A stretch of DNA of 64,000 bases from Orthonyx spaldingii (taxonomy: Eukaryota > Chordata > Aves > Passeriformes > Orthonychidae). Shown here piece by piece: positions 1 through 15,000 of this stretch. Location of the stretch: assembly GCA_013397795.1 (NCBI GenBank), contig VZTJ01002531.1, positions 434,001 to 498,000 on the forward strand, given 5' to 3'. A program made the position numbers and the translations under genes. The notes under the pieces were generated by a model. That model saw only the letters and a list, made by a program, of their open reading frames with translations. It searched no databases and was not told the DNA's origin. Position 1 is the stretch's first letter. Each line of letters opens with the position of its first letter.

Positions 1-3000
1 CAGTTTTCTGCTGAATACAACACTGGACTGTGGACCTTGGAGGGGTTTTTTCTGCATTCTCATGAACGGCCCTGGGCATTGCATTTATGCATAATTTCCC
101 CATACATACAAAGGAATAATAATACTTACTGCATAAGATAAAGCACTTTCCCAACCTGAAATTCTGAACAGATCCCTGTAGCCTTCCAGCTGCTCCAGAT
201 ATTATCCCTCTGTGCTCTTCTTGTTCTGCCTTGACATATGATGCTGCACAAGTTTCAGCCTTTCAAGCATCATTGATAGATTCAACCACTTTTAGTTTTA
301 AAATGGCTTTTCTGTCCTTCATTTAGAGGGAAAAAAATCATGTAACATTCAACACGTGCTAGAATTGCCAGGAGATAAATTGTCTTTGATTTTAAATGTG
401 TATTAATGGGTCAATATTCTCCTTTCTTGCTATATACAGATCTCTCATTAATTATATTGTCACTATAGCTGCGGAATGAATTTGACCTTATTCGTTGAGC
501 ACCATGTTTTAGTATTAATGGTTTTTGTTCTTAACAGCAATTGGGAAATACAGCCAGACATGGTGATTGATATATTCCTATATTTATAACATGGTTTTAC
601 TCATTCAAAAGATGCAATATGAAAGAGGGAGTCAATAACAATTTATTTCTTTATTTTTATAAAAAAATTTCCCAATTAATACATGTGCTTGGTGCTGGGT
701 TTATTAAGATTTAATACTGACCTGTAAAACTGATTTTCTCTATGTGTCAAATACAGTAGAAAAGGCTTGAATTGGAACCATTATACATCTCTGGGCTGAG
801 ATTATTAGCACAGGCATTTGTTCAATTTTCAATCATTTTTAAAAAAAAAAAATAAATATATAGCTAAGTGTGTCCATGTAGGCAAATGTATCAAGTAGTT
901 TTTTAGGAAATGTAATGTCTTCAATTCTAAGCAAATAGGGTTTGGTCTAAAATTCTAATGTGGTAAAATAGCACAAATTAAATAATTTGAGTTAGTCAAT
1001 GAAATGTTTCTATCAGGAAGAAAGGGAGCACAATAGGAACATTCTGCAATGGATAAAATGTGACTGAACTGGAATGTAGACACACATTTGCTAAGGTGAT
1101 ACAGCTTTGGTTCACCAAGACTTTCCCAGGCATTGACAAAAAGACTATCACAAGGAAAGGCCTTAGGCTGAAGAAAGAAATCATGAGATAACAGTAAAGT
1201 TTAACTAGACAATATTACAGAAATGTTTTATTCAGGCAAACCCAATGGAGTTTTATCAGGAATTTGATTCGAGCTGGGTAATAATATCAGTGTAACACTT
1301 CATTTGAATGGGGCAGAAAGAGAAAAGAAACAATGGAAGGTGTCACTAGAGCAGTGTTAAGCCATAATGTCCTTGGAACCAATTAGGAATCTTCTGCAGG
1401 AATTTCAAAGACACCAGAAGAGAAATCTGTGCATAACGAGTTACCACACAGAGAAACAAACAGCCTAACTTTGAACAAATTATTTGTCTCTCCTGCTTAG
1501 AGCAGAATTCAGGATAAGTTTAGGATCTATACAAAGGGGAAATCATGTAGGAGGCCATACAGCATTCAAATCTAAGGCTCAAGGCTTCAGAGAAACTGCT
1601 TTCTCTTCAAGTCAGTCCTGCTGCCTAATCCCTGCTGTGGCAAAATCAGTGTGCTGGCCTCATCCGACATTCTTAAGGAATTGCTAAATGATCGTGTTAG
1701 TACTGGGAGCCACTGCCCTCCTCTTCTTTTAGGGTCATTATGTGTAGAGGGAATCATGATTGGCAGGGCAGAAGAATTTAAATGGAACAGAAAGACAGGG
1801 TTTTTTTTGGTGTGTATGATACTTGTATTAGTTGGTAGGTTGAATTTATCTTTAAATTTATTAAATTGATTAAAATGTTTATTCCTATAAGAAAATACAG
1901 CTAGTGTTAGTTTTAAGAACTGTGATATACGAAAACAGCACTACATGCCTTGAGCTAATATATTTCTGATTTATGCTATTGTCTAAAGCACAATCACAGA
2001 GCAAAGAAATGAGACATTTTGAAGGCTGCTGAGCACTGGAGATGTGCAAACCGCACTTGGTTATTTAGCACAGGTTTTTAGATTCATTTGTAGGGGAAAC
2101 ACACTGCTCAAGGAGTCTGCAGCTCTCACTCCAAATCATAACATTTGGTGGCCTACTCTGTAATGAAACAGTCTGAAATCTAAAAAGCCAAAACCAAAGT
2201 GTAGCCTCACCAAGCCCCCCTGTGAACAAACCCCCACCAGCTACCTTAAGTCTGTTTCTTTTCTAAAGTATAATTGTCTTTTGCTTCTGTTTGTATCCAG
2301 GTCCATTGATACATAAAATGCTGATCTCAACTACTTTCACAATTGAGTATTTCCATCTCTGTTACTTAAAAACAAACAGAAGAATTCCAAAGGTATCAGT
2401 GTATTAGCACCCTGCATGTGTTCCAGTTTCACTTGTTGATAAGGGCCCTCAATCACTCTGAGAACTGCAAAGAAGTTGAAAATTCTACCAAATGGAATCA
2501 AGATCAATTTTGACAAATTGCTTTAGTTTGCTTAATTTACGAATAAAGCCATAGACACTTACTTGAATAATGCTGTGCCCTGAGGACACTTCAGCACATG
2601 GACAGATTTATAGTGGTTTGAAGGATCTCCATTACCTTACCTGGAGTGGGGTAGCATTTCCTCTTGTAATTATTATTCCACAACAAATGTTTCCAGTGCT
2701 GCAATAGAACATGAGGAAGATTTTGTTCTCTTCTATGAGGAAAGGCTTAGCAAGTATCAAATGGTGCTGGGACCATGGATACCCTGCTGGGAAATGAAAC
2801 ACTTGCACCTTGTGCTGTTTAACAAAACAATGACCTGTCCTAAAGATGCTGTTCTCAAGACACTTCAGGAAGGAACAGGTACATTGAAATGAAATCCTAA
2901 TGGTAACACAGGCAAAAACATTAACTGTAAATCAAGGAATCTGTGTAGTTCAGCCTGCCAGGGGGCTCTGACTGGTCTGAAATGTCACGTCATCTTACCA

Positions 3001-6000
3001 GATTTACAATGATATGACTGGGTACAGAGTCTGACTTGCCATCTTTGATCCATTAAAATATTCAGGCACATTATTCTCAGCTTTAAATGTCCAAGTGCCC
3101 TCTTTCAGAGTCAAATTCATCCCTGATGCTACGAACTCCAGAGTGATTCTGCTGACTTATAGAGCCTTTTCCCATTTCCTCTATTGTAAGTGGCATGACT
3201 GTGACTTTAAACTAGTGTAATTGGGAGTAAAACTTGGCTTTTTAAGCCTATTTCTATTTTTAAAATCTTCTCTGTCAAGTTTCATGAGGTCAGATGTGAA
3301 GATGAATTTGTTGTTTAAGCTCCTTCCTCCTGCAGGCAAAAAGCTTAATCATTTTTTTTCTACTGACCTTGTCTTGTCTAAAGATGAGTCAATGAATCAA
3401 GTTATGAATGATATATCATGAATAAATGATTTATGCCGGGTCAGATCAAATATGATGTATTACTTAGGTCCTTGAGTATTATTGCATATAAAGATTTATC
3501 CAAAGTGTCATACAATTGGTCAGGGAGAGAATTCTTAAGTCTTTGTACATCCTCTTGGGAAAAAAAACCAAAAACCAAAAACCCATGATAAACGCTCCAG
3601 TATAACTGTTCTCTGACTAGAGAAATCTATCTTGGCAAAAAATCTCTGACAAAGGCATAGGAAAGTCCAGCAGTCACAGTTCTCTGCTGGAATGCAGGAG
3701 CTCCCAAGAATCCCTGCATTTCCCTTTCTTAGCAATCCCCCTTCCCCTTAGTCCCTCTGTCTACAGCAGAGAAAAATAGAAAACCTCTTTAGGTCAGAAG
3801 GGTGCTGTGACACTGACCAGCTGAGAGCCCCCATGGTGATCATACAACACAGCAATTTATTTTCATGTAAAATTTACAAGAATGATCTTTTCCCTCATAA
3901 ATCTGTTTACTGGTTCAGAACAACTTTCTGCCTTAGCCTTCATCATATTGATTATTCATTATTGATTCCTAACAGTATTGGAATGCAAACACCTTCTCTG
4001 ACACGTGTTTCTCCAAAAAGGATTGCCTTGCAGCAGTAGCCAGTGCCCCCTCTTCAGAGATTTTATTAAAGTAATTACAAACTTGGAAATAGTTCCTTAC
4101 TTGGGCTGGACTGGAGATCCCTGGAGTGTGTTGGCTGAGGCTTGGCCATAACTCTCTGCGAAGAAAACTGGTGCAGAAAAGCCATTAAAAAAGCTTACTA
4201 AAACATTATGATGGAAAGAAAAAAAAGTTCCATTAGCCCTCTCAACTTCCTGCTGTTCCCATTCCTCTTCTATAAATCTGATGGTTTGTGGTTTCTCTTT
4301 CCCGATGTACTTAACTCTACTTCCCAGTGACCATTACTAATTCCAACATTGCCAATACTGGGAAGGACCTTCCAACCACCACCAGGATCACACCTAATGA
4401 TGTGACCAGTTCTTTGTCTACTTAACGAGTTACCCATCATGGTCAATCATTTCATTCATTATAAAATTATAAAGTGACAGGCATCAGCACACACAATCCG
4501 AAGCAAATTAAGGTATTCTGAAAAGGCTGTTTTCTCAGAAGTGCTAATAGATGACAGAAAAGTTGGGTAAATATAATTATTCTGACAAGAAAGAGTTTGT
4601 CTGATCCTGATATAAACTAATATAAATTAGTTATTGCACATGGATGGTGAAGGCCTCATGGAAATAAGAGCAAAAACCATGAGAAGATGAATCATCTGTC
4701 AAATATTTTGCACTATATTGTGACCAGAACCAAGTACCTGCAGTCAGTTTACAAAGCTGCATCAAATTGCACAGCCTAGAATCAATTCCTTGGATGGCCA
4801 GCAAAGTAAGTGAGGCAGAATTCTGCCAATCTAAAAACACACAGTTAGGAGGTACACAGCTGGTTTAAAAAAACCCCACGATGCTGCAACAAGTCACTGC
4901 AAATAGTTATCACTAAATCTAAGGGTGAAGCATCAGCGAAGTGTGCCATGGAACATCAAGTTAAACTCTTCATAAATTAATAAAAATGTTACATGCCATG
5001 AATTTATGTATTGGATTTTCTTACTGTAAAAAGAATTATTTAAAAAGATGCCTTTTTATTTCAACTGCTACTTTCCCTGCTATTTTATAATAGTGAGTGA
5101 TAATGAAGTTGTCATTTTACATACAGGATAATAAATTTCCCTGCTACGAGCACAAGGCTATTTCTCACTCATGGGGCCCGGATTATGTTGTGCTAGGAGA
5201 GCACGACAAGTGCTTTATGGATGGCACAGTTCTGAAAGTGAACTCAGTCAGTGCTCATTAGAGGGTCATCCTCCTAGAATTTGAAAAAGTGAACTTCATG
5301 CGTGGGGGTATTCTCTCATTTTTCACACTCACTGTAGAAGTAACACCTGCACATCAAGGTCTCCCAGCATAGCTCTGCATCTTCATTTCAGTTAAAGCAG
5401 TGATCTTTCACTTTAGGAAAAGCAGTGACACATGACATATGTGCAAACTTACTCAGCTAATTTGACCATCTTTCATACACAGTCCCACACTGACAAACAC
5501 CTGCCTGTCACCCCGGCTGGAGACAAATCCACCTCTACGAATTCCTGCACTGAGGTCTTTTATTATTCAGAGGAAAACCACAGAAATACAGTTAGAAATG
5601 TCAACTTGTTTGTAGTAGATGCAGATGGCAATCTCCTTTTTTCTGTCCATGTTTCTCTGGATGCCCTATTCCAGTTTGGAACAGAACAGCTCATTTCTGA
5701 TGGGTATTATACATTTCAGTGTCTGAACCGTCCCAAGGCAGTGACCTTCTCACACATTGCAACATGGACATATCCATGCAGTTTGGACTGAAAGCAGTTT
5801 TTAATCCTAAGTTTCTCCTGTGTGCTATGTAACAATCTCCACAGATTTATACTATCAAAGCAAAGCTTTTCTCACTCATTTTGACTCTTCAATATTAACA
5901 TAATATTTATCCACTTTCTTCCACTCCAGATGCTAGTTCTTAAACTTTCATTCTAAATTGCATAATCACGTGAACACTTCTATCAAGTTTTGTATTTTAT

Positions 6001-9000
6001 GTTTCTGTATTTTCAGCTTTCATAGTTCATTTCTGCCTATTCTCTCCTCTTCATGCAGAAGATACAGAGACAGTTCTGATGGGGTACTGTGCTCATCATC
6101 TTCCTCTCCAATCAGAGCTAGGGGACACAGGACACTGCATGAAACTGATTGGTATTACACAAAGTAAAAACAGGTAACTGTGCAAGGGAGCAATCCAATT
6201 TTAAGTTCAATGCTTGCTATTAAAGCAACAACACATGTTCAAATGAAGTAGGCATTGGCAAGGTATTAGTTCTGATGTGTGTTCTCTTTTGGGCAGGAAA
6301 TGTAACCTGGACCCAGTGGGGTAATTCCTCTCTGGCACACAGCACTGACCTCACTCAAATACACCAAAGATGAACTGGAGGCAGTGGTAACTAGAAACCT
6401 TACTAGATTTCTCTTGAAGTGAGATAGTCAAGCAGTGTCAGAAGCACTTCCCTTTGTTTGAGCTGAGCTCCAAGCAGTGATCAGCCCCTCGCTTGATGTG
6501 AGCTGACAGCCTCAAAGCAGCGATCGCGGCGCACAGCGCTGCAGATCCAGCCCAGAGCCTCTGCCCCAGAGCAGGCCCTGCAGCACAGGCACTGAAGTTT
6601 GGTAGAAATAAGGTCAACGGACTCTTCAAGGTCACTGTACTGAAAGAAATCTTTGCTTTGGTGCCTTTGGGCATTTGCCTCAACAAAGGCTTCAAGGCCT
6701 TTAAAGTTCAGATATTTACACCCAGCTTACCTTATCCAGCACTGGGAGCATTCCAGTTCTCGCCTTTTGGGAGGAAATGGTGATCCAGTTAGTACTAAGT
6801 ATCCCAAAATTCGGCTCCCAGCACCACTCTCATCTGATGGGATGCACTCCTGGTGCTGGTCTGCCGTGCACTCAGAGCAGACTCAAAGCACCTGAGTTGT
6901 TTGGGCAAGAGCCAGCTCTCCATCCTTTGCTTTCTGGTGCCTGGTGCAACAGATCTGCCCTACCAGCACTGCCTTTCCCACTGCACACCCACTTCTGGCA
7001 CTCAGGATTTCCAACCCACAGCTGGTCCCATCAGAACCTGGCCAGAGTGTGTTTCTACTCCCTTAGTGCTCATCAGTCAGGTACAGAAACACTTCACTGT
7101 GACAGCGTCAAATTATTCATTACTTCACCCTCACGGTTACCAAACCTTCATGTAAAAATGCCTTCATAATTACATGATCCTGTACACTTGAATCCCACAT
7201 GGATCTCTATGCTACTACTGGACGAGAAATACATTTCTCAATGCCATGGCAATCTCAAGGTTAAAGAAATCAGTGGAAAATATTGGATATATATATAGCT
7301 CCATTCTCTTGGGAAATTCTCTGTTCTATACCAAGCCTGACTACTTGGAATCTTTATGTGTTAAATATATTTTTTTTAAAAATTCCTGCTCAGATACTTG
7401 GTGAAAGAGGATAAGGGTCTGATTTCCTAATCAGAGCCATACAGGAAGTTATTGGTACCCAGGCAAAAACCATTTTGTTTCAATGCCGTTTTTCATTAAT
7501 ATGGACTTCCACAGACCTATCAGCAGGAACTGAAAATCAGTGACTTATCTAAAATTATTCATATACAGGTGGCCTTTATTTTCATGGCACAGGTCTACGT
7601 GGCTTAAAGGAAGCATATCCTGGAGGAATATTTTCCACAAATTAGTCTTTAACATTACATGAGATATTCCAGTCAGAGCTGCACTATGTAGGGAGTTAAT
7701 TTATCAAATGAGGTTCACTATCTAGCCATGATTGAAAATATTAACAAGGTATTCCTTTTATTTTTCCTTTCAATATGGTGAACAGGAAAGCAGTTTCAAA
7801 ACCAAAACCCTACACAAATTGGAAATAAAATTTGGAAATACACATTCTTTTACAATGGCACTATTTCATTACAAGTCTCAAGTGCATTGCAAGTACACAA
7901 AAGCCTCCAAGTTCTCATATAATATCAGCAAAAAATGGAATTCATATTTTCATGAGATAAAACCCACCTTATAATCTCTAGAGCTCTGAACTACAGGAAA
8001 AAGCCTGATCATCTGAATTTCATATAATCTGAATATTATCTATAATCAAGATTTTCAGAATGGACTGGTTTCTTTCTTCAGGTAACACTGAGGCTGTTCA
8101 GCAGCCTTCTTTTATATATTTTAGGAGTCTCATCCTAAATGAGTTTGACCCGAAGTCTCTGATTAATTTTCAAAATCTATGTTCTCAAAAAAAAATACAG
8201 GGACAATTTCTTCCCACCTGAAAGACCAATTACCTGAATATCTGCCTGTTCTATATACCAGCATCCAAAAATGTGGATAATTCGAAGTTTACCTGTCAGT
8301 AAATTATCCCATCCCAGATTCTGAGGTTCTGCCTAGCTATTGTTTTCCTTCCTTGCTTCTTCCTTCTTCCCATTATGCTTTAATGCCCTGGGATCTACAT
8401 TACTCAATCAGCAGCTTGAGAGGCATATGCTAGAGCTTACTGGAAGAAGCAATTATAAATAAGAAAGAAAAACCAACAGAAAAGCAAATTAATATAATTC
8501 CAAGCCATTCAGTGCAATGTACATTATACACCTCTTCATATTCCAGTTTAATTTCTGGCAACAATATAACTATGGAAAAAACCATTGTCTAATTCACAAC
8601 TGCTTTCACAAAATGTCCTTTACTGAATTCCAGCCCACAGTGCCTTCTGTACACTCTCACAGACTCCAAAAATCATATTCAGAGCACAAACAAATGAAAT
8701 GTGCTTCTTAATCAAAGTATGTAGCATCTACTTACATTAATGGCCAACGTTCCCTTTTTATTGCACTATGTTATAAAAGTACAAATTGATACAAAGTAAA
8801 CTAATTTGCAAATAAGCTGTTTTATTCAGACTCAACATTCTATAAAGTGTTATAAAAATCAACCTTTCATTGCACATTTCCACATAACATGGTATTTATT
8901 GGTTTCCAGGAATCACTGCATCAAGTTTATATTATTTCATGGTCAAAAAAACCCAACAAGTTACTTAATATTCTGCATTGACTAGCTCTCATTTTTGGCA

Positions 9001-12000
9001 ACGTGATTTTACTACGTGAAAATGCAGAAGTAGATGGAATGACAGAGTCATCGCTCAGGCATCTCAAATTCTATGTCAAGGCTTGATAAAGGTAACACAA
9101 CTTGACAGCTGCTCTTTTGCATACAAAAGGCAGAAGTGCTTGCATATTCCATCTGAGTAGGCAAACTCTGCAAGGTGCTACTGACTAAAAAATGCCAGTT
9201 TGTATTGAGACCAGCACGGACCCTGATAACAGCATGTGAGCATTAATCTCACAGGTGCAGCAGTGAGGCCACACAATACATTACCACACACCTGGGCATG
9301 AATGCAATGCTAAAATCTGGCCTTGCACAGAAGAATATTATCTTCCACACCTGTACTAAAACCCCCAAAAGTATCTGTTTCAAGTATCTTAACTTGTCCT
9401 TGCTTATGCTGTAGGCAAACAGTTAAGATGCTTGGACGTGAAACATTCCCTGAATTCTACACAGTTCCTCTGGATAGGGAATCACGTTCATTTCCTAGTT
9501 GTCTCAGAACACCAAATCACAGTACGTGTGGTAAGAGTATGCTGCATATTAACTTGAGTAAACTGCAAATGGAAAACACAGGGAATTTTTGTTCATCTTA
9601 TTTGCTCTGAGTATGAAATATTAAGGATCTCCTTATTTCCCCTCTAGTGGATTCGCAGACTACAAGATGTTTCAGCTGTTGAGAACACAAAATGAGATTG
9701 CATGAAAAAAACAAGTAGTATCCAAAACTGTTTCAGAATCCTCAGTGTACAGACTGAAAACACCAAATGTTTGGGAAGCCCTTGCTAATTATTTTATTTA
9801 CTTTTTTTAAAGGATAGGGGCATCAGCAGTTTCTGTAGCAAGTTCACCCCTCAGTCAGATCTGCACGCCTCTCCCTGGGGTCATTCACCTCAGTATCAGG
9901 CCTGTGATACACAAAAGCCAAGTGGGGCTCCAAGGGACACTGATTAAAAACTGTGGAAATGCACTGAGAGCTCAGAAAAACCCTCAACATGACTCCTGTA
10001 GTAAGAGCTTGTAGCAGGTGCTAAGAGCCCTTGGTATTGCAGTCTCTGTCACCAGCATGGTCAGGGGAGCACAGCCTCAAATGGGGGAAAATTAACAGAG
10101 CTCTGCAAAACGAGTGAAAAAAAAAAAATTCTTTCAAATTAGTGCCTCAAAGCATCACATTGCACACTCACAGCCCTGCATGGCAAAGGCAGCCACTCTA
10201 GTCTGTAGTATCATATATAGCAACAGTCAGTAAAGGACCTTCTTCCAAAGACCATGCTTTGAAATTCCACTCAATTCTATCAAATAATCCTGGAGTGATC
10301 AGACAAGGTGGTGTTACACTGTCGGAACACTTGAGAAGTGTTCCATAAACATTAAAGGCAGCACACATTTAAAAGAAAATAAAGACCAAGACTTCATTTT
10401 CAGAGGCTTGCTAGAAAATAAATCAGAGAGAAGTAGCTTAAATGCAACCCTAATCTTTTTTAACCAAATGGATTAGGCAGATGAGGAAGCATATAATACA
10501 TTTGCACAGCAAAACTGTTGTTCCACACCTTTATTCTGATTAAATTTCTTAAATTAAGCCCTCGTATTAATTCCAACCCATGAAATTTATAAAAGTATGT
10601 GTGCATTAATACATGCCAACATTTATAATAGCTATAAAGTTAATTCTAGATTATGTCACTTGTACATACACATTTATATTCTGCCCTGTGGTCTCACTTA
10701 ACGTTGACCAAGAGACTCCTCCCAATTTAAAAAAAAAAACAACTTGCTTGTAATAATCTATGTTAAGAGATTAAAGAAAATAGACTAAACAGAAATAATT
10801 AATGTTCTGATACCAAATCTTTTGGGAAATTTCATGAATAGTGGCCAAATTCTGCTGACTTTGCTTACATGGAATAGTGTCCTGGTAAGTAATTATGGTA
10901 AAGTCAACCCTATTGAAAAAACCAGACCAGGTCAGTAAGACTGAGGGGCAACATCATCTTTTCTGCAAATCCATGCAGGTGTCCATTTTCTCCAGGTATG
11001 ACCAGTGTGTATGAGCAATAGCAGAAATAACCAGCGGCAGTGGGATTATAATTAGGAAAAAACAAAGGCTTAATAGCACCATAGTTTTAGTAAACATTCA
11101 GTCTAATTTAGATATTCTTAAAGCCTTTCCTTCCCAGGTGAGTATTCATTATTCTCAGGCACTTCCTAGGCTCCAATGTGCATGTTCAAGTACAGGTTTG
11201 TGCACATGGCTTGGGTTCTTGTCATCCTTAATACTGTAAAACACTGTAGGACAGCACAATTCCACACATGAGGTTTGTGTGTAGCATCAAGTAGTGAGTG
11301 CTGGATGGCACCTGCAAGGTCAGAGAAGTTCTGTGCTTAGATACCGCCTTTTTTATTTTGGAGACAGGCAGTAGGTAATCTTTGTCTATAATTTCTTGTT
11401 CATCCAACTTCAAAAAGTTTATTTGAAAACTTTCAAGATTATCACCTGCCTATACTGCTACTTTTGAGGGAATTTCCTGGTCCAGACATTAGAGAGAAAG
11501 AAGACAGGAAAAAAATCTGCTTCCATTCAGCCAAGCTATAACTGAAAACCTGCTGCTTGCATGTACTCAGAAGTGAATACTTTGAACTTAACAGATGATG
11601 TCCCCTTACACTTTATCCATTTGGATCTGAGCAGGACTTTTCCAACACTTTCAGCTCTTTATTATGGTCAGCTGCACAAGGAATAATAATTTAAACTTGA
11701 GGGAGGTGAGTTGAGAACTGAATGGGGAACAAAAGGCACGACTGAGATCAGAGAGAGAAAAGAGGGGGATTAACTTGGTGGCTGGCAAATTAAAGGGGAG
11801 CTTAAGAAGTGATAAGGAAGCAGAGTGGAGACAGAAAGTTGGTGGGAATGGCTGAGAAAAAGGTGACGAGGCATGGGAAAAATCATCACATTGCAAAAAG
11901 ATGTGAGCAAAGGTGAATGCAGGGGATTGCAGAAGATGGTGTTAGAGGGGAGAGAGACTAGCCAGATGGTTAAAGCCACCCAAAACTATCACTGCATTGG

Positions 12001-15000
12001 TAACCAAGTCATTTTTATCATTATTATAACATGTAATAGACCATAAATATTTGTGTATTCTATACTTGAGACATTTACTTGTGCTACTGGAGACTCTATC
12101 TCAAATTACGTAGATTCAGAGCTCCAAAAGAAGACACCTTACTTTGTTTCGAACACAAATAGTGCTGTACAAGGCTAACTGTTTTCCAAATTCAGGTCCA
12201 AGGCATCCTAAAAAGAGATTTGCTTCCTATCACTGGCTTTTCTGGGACTGGCATGGCGCTGCTAAAATGTTACAGAGTGCCAAAGGGAAAGAACATCTTC
12301 CACACTGTGCTTGTTTCCTGAGATAGCGACACAGCGCGCCCGTGATGCCAGAGGTGCCCACTCCTGAGTGCCACAGATAACAGCTCCCAGCACAGGGGCT
12401 GGGAAGGGAGTCTTAACTGCTCCTTGGAGAACACAGACCACACATAACGCTGTTTACAGCATTTAACAGCTTTTAAAGCCAGAATGAGCCTTGCAATTAT
12501 CTTGCCCTCCTTTCCACTCAACACAAGCCACAGCGAGCCCCCAAAGTTTGGGGGAAGTAGATGCATTTATAGCATACAGCTACACATGTGCTTTTCTAAT
12601 GCATCTTTTGTTCTTCATCAGCCTCCTAAGCTCTAGACAAATCCTGTGACTGGGGACCAGGGACTGTACAAAAGACCACAAAAGATAAGGACATTAGTTT
12701 CCATGACTTAAAAATAAACTCCATGGCTTGAAGGATAAATCTCCTCATACAAACTTTCCAACATATTATAACTGTGAAATCCTAGAGACTGTAGCTGTGA
12801 GTTTTCACTAAATGACATGATGGTTACCTTTTGCAATTAAACTAATTACAATCATTTAACAACTCAGAAATATAGGGAGAAATTTGAAGAAACTTCTTAT
12901 GGAAGAATGAAACATTTTCTCTGTGAGGGTGACCATGCACTGGCACAGATTGCCCAGAGAGGTTGTGGAATCTCCATCCCTGGAAGGTATTCAAAAGGAA
13001 TCTGAACATAGTCCCTCCTGGGAAGCTGTTTTTAGGTGACCCTGCTTGAGCAGGGAGGTTGGAATAGATGACCTGCAATGGTTCCTTCTGTAATACCTGA
13101 GATTTAACCTTTCCCCACCTACTGCTGCAAGAACTGAGGTCAGCTGCAGTGCCTCCTTTCACATCTCTAGACTGAAATACTTTCCTGAAAGGTAAGTGAA
13201 GCAGTGCAAAGTGTTTGCTAATTTTCTCATGTAGTCATTATTTACATTTATCTTTATGAAGATGTATCCTATCACTGCAAGTAAATTAATGTTTGCACAA
13301 CCTTTTGAAGAGATAAGGCATTGGTGTGTTTGCATATTCGCACAGGTACTATTTTTCTTGGATGATAAAAACAATTCACTGCCTTTTTTAAGGTTAGTAC
13401 TCAAAATCCAGCTCCCATGTACTTTTTATTCATCTGAGTTGATTGTACTTTAGCTTTTTTATGGACTCTTTAAAATACATACTAATAAAACCTTATTGGC
13501 TTTTTATTATCAACTGTCTCAACACACAAATATTGCAGGCTGCAGGGATTTTCTGGTCACTGCGAGCATGACTCTGGATTAAGTGGCAATCAATGCATTT
13601 GTTACAGTGTCTCTGGCAACTGATGTCTCTGAAAACTAACACATTTTTAGTATCATTCAGGCAATTTGCAAAAGTACTTTTGCCTTTAAGGGTGCTCTGT
13701 TTATTCCAGTACAACATAGGAACAAAGTCATTCTGGGTAAAGTGCTATGATTTACTAACACCTTCCTTTAGCTGATGTTCCACAGCTGGTTGGGCAAAAA
13801 TTCTACGTTACAAGCACACCAGGTACTTAGGACCTTAACTTGCTATAAATTCTTTGAACTCAATAGGTAGGATTTAAAAATCAATGGAAGGATATGGCTC
13901 AAAAGAGCTTTTTTTCAAAGGTATAATGGTACAAATATTATCACTGAGCACTCACTTATAGTAAGATCTGAACATTGAAATAAAAGCCTACAAAAGATCT
14001 ACAAGTGTGAGATGACATTGAAATCAATGCATTTAAGGCCCTAAATAGCTCATCTGATTCATCTCACCAACAAGAACATCTGATTGTCTCTAGAACAGAC
14101 AAGACATTTACAGCAGTGCTTTTCTGGTAGAGTACTTTGAAGTCTGCTATTTTAAAAGTGGTTACAGAAGGGCATTAGTGAGAAAACAAGATAAATATTT
14201 CAGTTAGGAATTACAGGGTTGAGAAACCATACATGAGGGATATTGCTCCCACCAGATTTCACTGACTTTGCTGAGTACACTTTGGTTACATTAGAGGTGG
14301 GTTTGGTGGAACATTCTGAGGATGAGGAAGCAGTTATTAAATTCACCCAGTAGAGTTAAAGAAGGTGTTAATCTCTGGTTTTGGTCTCCTAATGGCACCT
14401 GACTCTTTATCATTTAATACCATCGAAGGCTCCACAGTGAGCCAGCACCCTAAAGAAAATGTCACTACGTGAACTGTTAGAAGAGTGGTCCCTGTCACAA
14501 ATATAATTCAAGTGTAGCATGCACAGTACTTCCTCAAATCCCCCAAATAAACACACAATTCAAATGTGGATATTCCAACCACTTCGGTCTTACAATAATA
14601 AAAAGCACAAGGGGATGAACCAACACCACAAACAACATTACTCTCCACAAGTCAAATTCTCTCTGCACTAAACAGAACTGGTGCCAGCATCAGCAAAACA
14701 ATCATCATCAACTTTTGCTGTTCAAATGCCAAGGAAAGCTAGGAGATAATAATGTCTGAGTCCATGCAGTCCCACTGACTGGTGCTGAACAAATTCCCAC
14801 TGCAGGGGCTGCTGGACAACTGCACAGCTCTGCCTCTGGTCAGGCCCGGGGGGCTTCTGCCCAATATTCAATCCCAACTTGTGAAGAAATGTAGCAACAG
14901 CACAGCTGTATGTACCCAGTCCTGGGCCATTGCTTGGAGAAGCTCCTTTGCCAAGAACTTTGGAAACAGAAATCCAGATCTGTGAACAACTCATTTTTTG

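Noticed and set aside
5432..5791. 119-codon frame on the plus strand starting with ATG
   Set aside because: No known domain or repeat structure and no promoter or poly(A) context. It sits in ordinary intergenic sequence.
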